Origin: Nitrososphaerota archaeon
Lineage (GTDB): Archaea > Thermoproteota > Nitrososphaeria > Nitrososphaerales > UBA57
DNA length: 7,196 nucleotides
Reading direction: 5' to 3'
Assembly: GCA_022572285.1 (NCBI GenBank)
Contig: JACZWF010000082.1
Span: 1-7,196, forward strand
In this document: one piece after another, positions 1-4,866 of the stretch
Layout of the letters: each line of letters begins with the position of its first letter
How positions within the stretch are numbered: position 1 is the stretch's first letter
Made by a program: the position numbers and the translations under genes
The notes under the pieces: model-generated
What the model was told of the DNA's origin: nothing
The model's input: the letters and a program-made list of their open reading frames with translations, nothing else
The model's database searches: none

Positions 1-358
1 CTGTTGCTGCTTCAAACCTAACCCCGTATGAACCCGATAGGTTATCAGGTAGCGAAGAGAGTAACTTTAATAGAATAACATAAGCGGTATTCCAGTCGTT
101 GTTGAAACCGCCGCTCTTTCTTATGGAATGTATCATCTTGGGTGAGACAAAAGACGATGGGAAAACTCTGCCGGTTATCTTGCCCATCAAATAAGAAACG
201 GTGAGACCAATGCTCTTGCTGTAGGATCTCGATGCATCTATTAGGACGCCATCACAATCGAAGATTATCCCGGAAATATCACTAATGCTATCAAGAACAG
301 CGTGTCTGACATATACTTTACCACCGCGAATCCTCACAGTCTTGTACTCGTCAATCAT
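1..358 (-). CDS. HAD-superfamily phosphatase, C-terminus cut off by the window edge; candidate histidinol-phosphatase
   Basis: Only the first 119 codons are in the window; the gene continues past position 1. HAD motif I is visible at residues 31-41 (IIFDCDGVLID), with D34 as the expected nucleophile and D36 as the general acid. About 45 residues later comes GGFNNDW (83-89), which I associate with a small subfamily-IA HAD group known from archaea and cyanobacteria; this is from memory. The ATG at 356-358 directly follows the hisD TGA (359-361), so the gene is almost certainly co-transcribed and translationally coupled with hisD. The other HAD motifs lie outside the window. Role: HAD hydrolases usually cleave phosphate esters. 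Next to hisG and hisD, the missing histidinol-phosphate phosphatase step is the natural guess, but this is inference from context. The family call is firm; the substrate is not. Confidence 0.85.
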   Translation of the reverse strand, partial: MIDEYKTVRIRGGKVYVRHAVLDSISDISGIIFDCDGVLIDASRSYSKSIGLTVSYLMGKITGRVFPSSFVSPKMIHSIRKSGGFNNDWNTAYVILLKLLSSLPDNLSGSYGVRFEAAT

Positions 359-1696
359 TCAACGTAACCTACGTTCGATAGCTAGATAATGGTTGACAAG
401 GCCTTCTTGTCTGGCGATTATTTTTGTCGGTTGAGCGAGTCGTCTGAGACCTTCTTTTGAGCACTCGGCAACGTAGAACCTTCTGACGAAATCGAATGAT
501 GAGAGGTTCGAGTACTTTGTCGCAAACCCTCCTGTGGGAAGAACATGATTTGTCCCTAGAGTGTAATCACTCGCTGCTGCAGGCGTGTTTGGACCTAGAA
601 GGACGATCCCACTTGCGGTAATTCTCTCTGCCAGTTTTGCAGCGTCTCTTGAAATTATCTCTAAATGTTCTGGTGCGAAGTCATTGGCCAGTTTCACACA
701 CCTATCCATAGAACTGCAGTAGACAACAAATCCGTTCTTTGCCAAAGACCTTCTAACGATGCTACTTCTCTCAATGTTCTCTACTCGCTTCGGAATGAGA
801 TCCAATACTGTCTTTGCAACAACCTTCGACGTCGTCATCAACCCGCTAATGCTGTCCTCACCATGTTCAGATTGAGATATCATGTCTGCCACTATTAACT
901 CTGGATCAGCGGTCTCATCTGCGAGGACTAGAAGCTCGGTGGGCCCTGCCGGTAGATCGATAGGGACCGATTCAGATACGGCGATCTTTGCTTGGGTGAC
1001 GAACTTACTTCCTGGACCTACGATCTTCTCAACTGCCGGGATGGTCTTTGTCCCATAGGCTAAAGCTCCGATCGCTTGAGCCCCTCCGACCTTGTAGAAT
1101 TCCTTTACCCCACAGATATCGCCTGCCACCAATACTAAGGGATCTATCATCTTGCTCTTAGATGGTGGAGAACAGACAACGATTCTTTCCACACCTGCCA
1201 CAAGAGCTGGCGTTACGGACATGATAAGCGAGCTCGGGTAGGCCGCTCTCCCTCCGGGGACATAGCACCCTACGCTTTTCAATGGAGTTACTCTAAGTTC
1301 AACTTTTGTACCTTCAAAATCTCCATCATCAATTACGAACCCCTCAAGTCTCTTAAGTAGATGGCTCTCTACGCGCTCTATTCTTTTCTTTGAAAACTTT
1401 ATGGAACTTATTTGCTCTTCGGAGACATGCCCATATGCTTCTTCGACTTCAGTTCGGGTAACTCGAAGATCTTTAGGGCGGAGCTTTACACCGTCGAATT
1501 TAGCTTCATATTCGATTAGGGCTTTATCCCCTCTTTTAGAAACATTAGCGACGATAGCGCGAACATATTTTCGGATTTCCTTTCCACCGTTGGATGAGAC
1601 TCTCCCGGGATCAGAGCGCCGAAGAGTCTTTTTCGCGTTTGAATAACTTCCCGCGCTGAAATTGAAATACCGAACACTAATCCTTCTTGTTCTCAT
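359..1696 (-). CDS. hisD: Histidinol dehydrogenase
   Basis: Catalyses the last two oxidations of histidine synthesis, L-histidinol to L-histidinal to L-histidine, with NAD+ and a zinc ion, in the cytoplasm. The 445-residue length is normal for the family. The NAD-binding stretch KVGGAQAIGALAYGT is at 202-216 and VGPGS at 226-230. The family signature spans about 249-282 (PAGPTELLVLADE, then SQSEHGEDS). By comparison with E. coli HisD the zinc ligands are Q275, H278, D377 (SDYTLGTNHVLPT) and H436 (EGLVNH), and the catalytic pair is E343-H344 (FAPEHLE). All are present, so the enzyme should be active. The ATG at 1694-1696 lies inside the end of hisG (20-bp overlap) and is preceded by GAGGAGATC at 1704-1712, a good Shine-Dalgarno for the archaeal 16S tail. 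Second gene of the operon. Confidence 0.98.
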   Translation of the reverse strand: MRTRRISVRYFNFSAGSYSNAKKTLRRSDPGRVSSNGGKEIRKYVRAIVANVSKRGDKALIEYEAKFDGVKLRPKDLRVTRTEVEEAYGHVSEEQISSIKFSKKRIERVESHLLKRLEGFVIDDGDFEGTKVELRVTPLKSVGCYVPGGRAAYPSSLIMSVTPALVAGVERIVVCSPPSKSKMIDPLVLVAGDICGVKEFYKVGGAQAIGALAYGTKTIPAVEKIVGPGSKFVTQAKIAVSESVPIDLPAGPTELLVLADETADPELIVADMISQSEHGEDSISGLMTTSKVVAKTVLDLIPKRVENIERSSIVRRSLAKNGFVVYCSSMDRCVKLANDFAPEHLEIISRDAAKLAERITASGIVLLGPNTPAAASDYTLGTNHVLPTGGFATKYSNLSSFDFVRRFYVAECSKEGLRRLAQPTKIIARQEGLVNHYLAIERRLR

Positions 1697-2657
1697 CCTT
1701 TGAGATCTCCTCTAGTGACAGAATCTGTCGGGGGATATGGACAACAAGACCTTGAGCCAGCCTCCTAAATGTCGGAAGAATCTTGAGGAACTCATCCTTC
1801 CCGATTATAGTGTTAACTGAATACCAGGCTTTGTCAGAGAGTTCACTCACGGTTGGTCTCTTAAGAGCTGGAAGGCCATCGAGAAGAGCTTTGAGATTTT
1901 CCTTTCTCACATTCAGGAAAATGTGAATCTTCTGCCTGCCCTCGACGACTCCCTTGAACAGAGTCATTACATCAAAGATCTTTTCCCTCTTAGCATGATC
2001 GCGCATGGAGTTCCTGTTCGCTATGAACACTGAGGATGAGCTCAACACATTTTCAATTATTTTCAGGTTGTTTTGTTCAAGGGTAGAACCGGTCTCTGTG
2101 ACGTCGAAAATAGCATCAGCATCCTCAGGTGGCTTTGCCTCGGTGGCGCCAAACGAAAGAAAGATCCCAACTTGTGAATTGGATCCCCTCCTCCACCATG
2201 GAGTAATGATGAGAGGCTCTTGGTCGCCATATTTCTCCCTGTAAAAAGGGTTCTTCATGATATAATCGGAAGTGGAATTAAGATATTCGGTCGAGATTCT
2301 GAGCGTCTTCCCCTCTTCATAAAAGGCCTTTAGAAGTTCAGTGAAATTAGATGCAGGAAAGGGTTTCGGAATTGCTACGACTACTCTAATCTTCCCGTAT
2401 TCCAGTTTGAGGAGCATTTCGACATCTGCTCGTGTCTCGAGCACCCAGTCCTCTCCTGTAATGCCTATGTCCTGCATACCTTCGGCAACTGCCAAGGGAA
2501 TTTCCTGAGGCCGCAAAATCTTTACTTCAATGTCTGGGTCATTTAAGGACGGACGGTACGTCCTTTCCTTCCCGTGGATACGGTACCCCGCATTTTCTAC
2601 GAACTCATAGGTGGATTTTTCGAGGGAGCCCTTTGGGAGGGCTAATCTTATTTTCAC
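1677..2657 (-). CDS. hisG: ATP phosphoribosyltransferase, long form with C-terminal regulatory domain
   Basis: Commits ATP and PRPP to histidine synthesis by forming N1-(5-phosphoribosyl)-ATP. The N-terminus MKIRLALPKGSLE is typical of HisG. The catalytic domain fills roughly residues 1-222, with the PRPP-binding loop at about 182-193 (AIFDVTETGSTL). Residues about 225-315 match the extra ACT-like domain of long-form HisG (VMTLFKGVVEGRQKIHIFLNV, split as VMTLFKGVVE and IHIFLNV). That domain normally binds histidine for feedback inhibition, and long HisG works as a hexamer without HisZ. The start is GTG (2655-2657): an in-frame TAG lies six codons upstream and no ATG is available, and AGAGGAA (2668-2674) sits 10 nt before it as ribosome-binding site. 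First gene of the visible his operon. The stop (1677-1679) is inside hisD. Confidence 0.98.
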   Translation of the reverse strand: MKIRLALPKGSLEKSTYEFVENAGYRIHGKERTYRPSLNDPDIEVKILRPQEIPLAVAEGMQDIGITGEDWVLETRADVEMLLKLEYGKIRVVVAIPKPFPASNFTELLKAFYEEGKTLRISTEYLNSTSDYIMKNPFYREKYGDQEPLIITPWWRRGSNSQVGIFLSFGATEAKPPEDADAIFDVTETGSTLEQNNLKIIENVLSSSSVFIANRNSMRDHAKREKIFDVMTLFKGVVEGRQKIHIFLNVRKENLKALLDGLPALKRPTVSELSDKAWYSVNTIIGKDEFLKILPTFRRLAQGLVVHIPRQILSLEEISKDENKKD

Positions 2658-2720
2658 TTTGCAATAGTTCCTCTAATGGTTGACCGGATGGGATCCGCAT
2701 AACGGCCAAATGGATCTCTG

Positions 2721-2730
2721 AAAACTATAC
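2721..2730 (-). promoter_or_regulatory. Candidate TATA box for the his operon
   Basis: On the minus strand this reads GTATAGTTTT. A start about 25 nt downstream would fall near 2700 and give a leader of about 40 nt before the hisG GTG. A second AT-rich block (minus strand CTTAAATAATTAG, about 2823-2835) is an alternative that would give a leader of about 145 nt. I see no histidine-rich leader peptide and no clear operator palindrome. Weak sequence evidence only. Confidence 0.3.
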
Positions 2731-2853
2731 TCGATGAGACGGGAGGGCCCTGACTATCCATAAGAGTCCTTGCCCTCGATGAACATAATCCCCCACGTCG
2801 ATCACGAGAAGATCAAATTGTTCTAATTATTTAAGGCTTGTTTACACGAAAGG

Positions 2854-2931
2854 ATGTCCGATAAGAAGCTGGAAAGTCGCCTGCATCATAATCAAGATTT
2901 AGTTAGATCATTACACTTGATATACTCTTGA
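2854..2931 (+). CDS. Possible 25-residue leaderless micro-ORF
   Basis: ATG at 2854 opens 25 codons (MSDKKLESRLHHNQDLVRSL, then HLIYS) ending at TGA 2929-2931. An AT-rich TATA-like stretch, TTATTTAA at 2828-2835, lies about 23 nt upstream of the ATG, roughly where a leaderless archaeal mRNA would need it. The ATG context GAAAGGATG is the same as at the SDR gene at 4867. Nothing recognisable in the peptide, which is charged with no membrane segment. Its end overlaps the tRNA promoter region. A chance ORF is at least as likely. Confidence 0.2.
   Translation: MSDKKLESRLHHNQDLVRSLHLIYS
2919..2926 (+). promoter_or_regulatory. TATA box of the tRNA-Leu gene
   Basis: TGATATAC lies 24-31 nt upstream of the first base of the mature tRNA (G2950), the usual archaeal TATA-to-start spacing. 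No other TATA-like block lies at that distance. Confidence 0.6.
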
Positions 2932-2963
2932 TTCGGACGTGGAGCAGTTGCGGGGGTAGCGAA

Positions 2964-2979
2964 ACGGCTTTCGCGCCAA
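2964..2979 (+). other. tRNA intron 1 (16 nt, D arm)
   Basis: Removing 16 nt here joins GCGAA to GCCCGG and gives a normal D loop; windows starting at 2962 or 2963 give the same product. A bulge-helix-bulge can be drawn. Outer helix: GGG (2954-2956) with CCC (2981-2983). Central helix: GCG (2959-2961) with CGC (2974-2976) plus an A-C mismatch. Bulges: AAA (2962-2964) and AAG (2978-2980). Inner pairs: CG with CG, with a 5-nt loop. A competing perfect hairpin, GCGAAA/TTTCGC with loop CGGC (2959-2974), also exists. The length is near the minimum for archaeal tRNA introns. Confidence 0.65.
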
Positions 2980-2995
2980 GCCCGGTCAACCGCGG

Positions 2996-3020
2996 AGGTG
3001 AGATCACTCTCGCTGCGGAA
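2996..3020 (+). other. tRNA intron 2 (25 nt, between D stem and anticodon stem)
   Basis: This is the clearest bulge-helix-bulge in the gene. Central 4-bp helix CCGC (2990-2993) with GCGG (3015-3018). Three-nt bulges GGA (2994-2996) and AAA (3019-3021). Seven-bp inner stem GGTGAGA (2997-3003) with TCTCGCT (3008-3014) and a TCAC loop. Cutting at equivalent places in both bulges removes 25 nt and leaves exactly the right spacing from D stem to anticodon stem, whichever bulge position is used. Boundaries are uncertain by about one base. Confidence 0.82.
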
Positions 3021-3037
3021 AGGACTCAAGATCTTTC

Positions 3038-3058
3038 GGGTACGTGTGCGATATCCTC
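3038..3058 (+). other. tRNA insertion 3 (about 21 nt, variable region), probable intron
   Basis: The variable region 3037-3072 is 36 nt, against about 15 nt expected. Removing 21 nt (3036-3056, 3037-3057 or 3038-3058 give the same product) leaves C-TCCC-TTA-GGGG-TTC, a standard tRNA-Leu variable arm. The insertion folds by itself: GGGTA (3038-3042) with TATCC (3052-3056) plus two inner C-G pairs. I could not draw a good bulge-helix-bulge at these exact boundaries, so the splice sites may differ. Confidence 0.5.
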
Positions 3059-3306
3059 TCCCTTAGGGGTTCGTGGGTTCGAATCCCACCCCCCGCATTC
3101 GATCTTTAAGGATTCTCGCTTGGCGCGAGCGCGAAACTCATTGAAGACGGTCTGGATTTTGATCCCATCCTGGGTGAGGTCTATTTTCTCGACGTCGTTT
3201 CCTTTTATTTTAAAAGAATTAGAGGGCCTCGGCAATTAGAAGAGCCCCGACCTCATTGATGTGGATTAAAGGCATCTATGTTTGGCACCCCCCTCCGCAT
3301 CGCTAA

Positions 3307-3317
3307 ACTTCACTTAC
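3307..3317. repeat. Left member of an 11-bp inverted repeat flanking the array
   Basis: ACTTCACTTAC here is the exact reverse complement of GTAAGTGAAGT at 3655-3665, about 340 bp away, with the tandem array between them. It is followed by degenerate copies (CTTCACTTTAC). Confidence 0.6.
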
Positions 3318-3338
3318 GCTTCACTTTACTTTGGGTCT

Positions 3339-3539
3339 AGGCACTTACCCACTTACTTACCACTTACCTCGGTAAGTAACGGTAAGTAGATCAGGCACTT
3401 ACCCACTTACTTACCACTTACCTCGGTAAGTAACGGTAAGTAGATCAGGCACTTACCCACTTACTTACCACTTACCTCGGTAAGTAGATCAGGCACTTAC
3501 CCACTTACTTACTTACTTACCTACTTACCTCCAGATCAG
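3339..3539. repeat. Tandem array of 54-bp units built from ACTTAC and GTAAGT
   Basis: Copies begin with AGGCACTTACCC at 3339, 3393, 3447 and 3491. The first two are identical 54-bp units. The third is 44 bp (one GGTAAGTAAC block of 10 bp missing). The last keeps the left part, then degenerates into a (TTAC)n run and CCAGATC. Each full unit has CACTTAC copies on the left and inverted GGTAAGT copies on the right, so it holds an internal inverted repeat ACTTACC-TC-GGTAAGT. About 25 copies of the 6-mer (either strand, overlaps counted) lie between 3307 and 3672. Identity between units suggests recent duplication or active homogenisation. There are no spacers of the CRISPR kind. Confidence 0.95.
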
Positions 3540-3654
3540 CCTTGATAGACGCTCAGCAGAATGGTAGTAGAAAGGGAGAGTAGGCACAGTTAACCTAGAG
3601 AAGAAATATTTTCTACGTCAGTTCTCTCGTTAGTTTAGTGTGTGATTGGAGCAG

Positions 3655-3672
3655 GTAAGTGAAGTGGTAAGT
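3655..3672. repeat. Inverted copies of the array motif on its right side
   Basis: GTAAGTGAAGTGGTAAGT holds two GTAAGT copies in the orientation opposite to most of the array. Its first 11 bp pair exactly with 3307-3317 as an inverted repeat. Confidence 0.7.
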
Positions 3673-3846
3673 GGTCAATGTTCTGGCAAATCGAGTTTCT
3701 GTGGGAGTATTTGGTGACTATCCCTGCCCATTGGGGGATCCGCGCGCGCGCTTTAATCATAATCTGCGTCTCCTTCCTTTTCGGTTTCTCCGGAAATTTG
3801 TCTTCGAATGTCTACTCACTATTCATCACCAGCTACGATCCAGTTG

Positions 3847-3866
3847 CATAGAGGGGGTCCTCTATG
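3847..3866. repeat. Perfect hairpin, 8-bp stem with 4-nt loop
   Basis: Arms CATAGAGG (3847-3854) and CCTCTATG (3859-3866), loop GGGT. It lies about 95 nt beyond the ccdA stop codon on that gene's downstream side, so it could affect 3' end formation or stability of the ccdA transcript. No T-run follows on either strand, so it is not a standard terminator. Function unknown. Confidence 0.5.
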
Positions 3867-3959
3867 AGTATAATGCTTCCTATAATTACTACCATTACTA
3901 TTACCGATCTGCCTAAAGTTCAACTGAATTCCACAATGATAGCGAAACCATGTATAACC

Positions 3960-4727
3960 TCAACCAGGAAAGAGACCTGCAGCTCCCGCTGGCAACAATG
4001 CAAGAAGGCGAACGAAGCTATCTGTGAATACAAGAATTCCGAGTGCTATGAGAACTATTCCTGACACTTGAGTGACGGCATTGAACCCTTTGCGATTCCT
4101 GGAAATAAGGCCTGATGCCTGTTGCGTGAAGATTCCAGTTACCAGGAAAGGGATCCCAAGACCAAGCGAGTATATCGCGAGTAGCGATCCTCCGGCGGCG
4201 ACAGATCCCGTAGTTCCAGCTAAAACTAGAATACTCGCGAGTATTGGGCCAAAGCAAGGTGTCCAACCGACGCCGAAAGCCGCACCTACCATGAAGGAAT
4301 TAATTGGTCCAGCTCCGCCTTTATTTCCATCCGATTTCCCTGTCTTAGTAGCTCGGCGTGTTGGGATCTTTAGCGCCCGATTGAAAATTGGAATCTCATA
4401 AAGTCCAGTTGTATGAATTCCAAAAAGGATGATCAGCGTTCCGCCGACGCGGTTCAAGACTCCTTGGAATGACGGTCCAACGAACCCGAACACGCCAGCG
4501 ATTACTAAACCTAACAAGATGAAGATTACTGAGAAGGCAAGGGTGAATGCTATAGAATTGAAAAATATCTTTGACTGTAGCCCACGAGGAGCGTTCCCAG
4601 ATAGCTCCTTCAAGCTTGTTCCTGATATGTTGGCTAGATATCCAGGGATGAGGGGGAGAACACAAGGCGAAAAGAAAGACAGCAGGCCTCCCACAAAGGC
4701 AACTACCAGGCCAAGCTCTTGAACCAA
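3960..4727 (-). CDS. ccdA: CcdA/DsbD-type membrane thiol-disulfide transporter
   Basis: Carries reducing equivalents from cytoplasmic thioredoxin across the membrane to extracytoplasmic partners, for example in cytochrome c maturation. The 255 residues are almost wholly hydrophobic, with about six membrane segments (near 6-27, 57-82, 92-110, 142-171, 179-203, 217-240) and a basic cytoplasmic-type loop at about 116-135. The two redox cysteines sit in the family motifs: C22 in FFSPCVLPLIPGY and C158 in GWTPCFGPIL. Length is normal for the CcdA family. The start is TTG (4725-4727): the codon just before it is TAG, and a TATA-like box 30 nt upstream fits a nearly leaderless mRNA. An ATG four codons upstream is in frame but cut off by that TAG. 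Divergent from the SDR gene. No partner thioredoxin or haem-handling gene is visible, so the pathway served is unknown. Confidence 0.93.
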   Translation of the reverse strand: MVQELGLVVAFVGGLLSFFSPCVLPLIPGYLANISGTSLKELSGNAPRGLQSKIFFNSIAFTLAFSVIFILLGLVIAGVFGFVGPSFQGVLNRVGGTLIILFGIHTTGLYEIPIFNRALKIPTRRATKTGKSDGNKGGAGPINSFMVGAAFGVGWTPCFGPILASILVLAGTTGSVAAGGSLLAIYSLGLGIPFLVTGIFTQQASGLISRNRKGFNAVTQVSGIVLIALGILVFTDSFVRLLALLPAGAAGLFPG

Positions 4728-4752
4728 CTATCCAACCATATCTGTTGCTGAC

Positions 4753-4760
4753 TCTTAAAG
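4753..4760 (-). promoter_or_regulatory. Candidate TATA box for ccdA
   Basis: Minus strand reads CTTTAAGA, centred about 30 nt upstream of the TTG start. A transcript starting about 25 nt downstream (near 4732) would begin beyond the upstream ATG at 4737-4739, which supports the TTG. Confidence 0.4.
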
Positions 4761-4835
4761 GAACCCCGCGGATTATGATCCATTTATCCCCTTAAGATCC
4801 AGGATACCGCGATCGGATGATCATTCCATTCAAGA

Positions 4836-4845
4836 CATAATAATA
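4836..4845 (+). promoter_or_regulatory. TATA box of the SDR gene (leaderless)
   Basis: CATAATAATA is centred about 27 nt upstream of the ATG at 4867, so transcription would start at or next to the start codon. An 8-bp palindrome ATGATCAT (4817-4824) lies just upstream and could be a regulator site, but palindromes this short are common. Confidence 0.55.
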
Positions 4846-4866
4846 GCTCGACAGTCCTTTGAAAGG

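Larger units (their letters stand above)
2950..3097 (+). tRNA. tRNA-Leu (anticodon CAA) interrupted by three intron-like insertions
   Basis: Decodes UUG. Acceptor stem: GCGGGGG (2950-2956) with CCCCCGC (3090-3096), discriminator A3097, no encoded CCA. T arm: GTGGG (3073-3077), loop TTCGAAT, CCCAC (3085-3089). The anticodon loop CTCAAGA is 3025-3031 with CAA at 3027-3029, closed by 3020-3024 and 3032-3036 (one G-U pair). It is a type II tRNA: TCCC-TTA-GGGG (3059-3069) forms the long variable arm. The gene is 148 nt, about 60 nt too long. A normal 86-nt tRNA is restored if about 16 nt in the D arm, 25 nt before the anticodon stem and about 21 nt in the variable region are removed. D stem GCG (2959-2961) then pairs with CGC (2991-2993), and G15 can pair with C48. 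The anticodon loop has no intron at the usual 37/38 site. Identity is firm; the exact splice points are inferred. Confidence 0.93.
3098..3959. other. Long intergenic region with repeats and no convincing gene
   Basis: About 860 bp between the tRNA and the ccdA stop codon. The only open frames are short and look like no known protein. The region holds the ACTTAC tandem array (3339-3539), inverted copies of its motif (3655-3672), a near-palindrome AGAAATATTTTCT (3602-3614), an alternating CG tract (3741-3751) and a perfect hairpin (3847-3866). It could be a worn-out mobile element next to a tRNA gene, a protein-binding array such as a partition or replication site, or a noncoding RNA locus. The sequence does not decide between these. 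Confidence 0.7.

Noticed and set aside
1401..1646. Plus-strand ORF within hisD, with similar ones inside hisG, ccdA and the permease
   Set aside because: All are shadows opposite strongly supported genes and show no family motifs.
2718..2800. Archaeal C/D box guide RNA
   Set aside because: GATGA (2733-2737) and CTGA (2750-2753) are 12 nt apart as in such RNAs, but the second C'/D pair is missing at the right spacing.
3025..3032. Canonical tRNA intron at position 37/38
   Set aside because: The 7-nt anticodon loop CTCAAGA is continuous and closed by its stem, so no intron is present there.
3111..3129. Terminator hairpin after the tRNA (CTCGC/GCGAG)
   Set aside because: Short stem with no T-run; too weak to call a terminator.
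3026..3235. 69-residue minus-strand ORF ending in a CGGWDSNPRTPKG-like tail
   Set aside because: The tail is the complement of the tRNA T arm and acceptor; WDSNPR is a familiar false product of antisense tRNA translation. Only the part outside the tRNA is worth a look and is reported separately.
3339..3539. CRISPR array
   Set aside because: Units are contiguous and nearly identical with no unique spacers; it is a tandem satellite, and no cas gene is present.
3671..3916. 81-residue plus-strand ORF in the gene desert
   Set aside because: Odd composition (HYYYRSA tail from a low-complexity stretch), no domain, no convincing ribosome site or TATA box.
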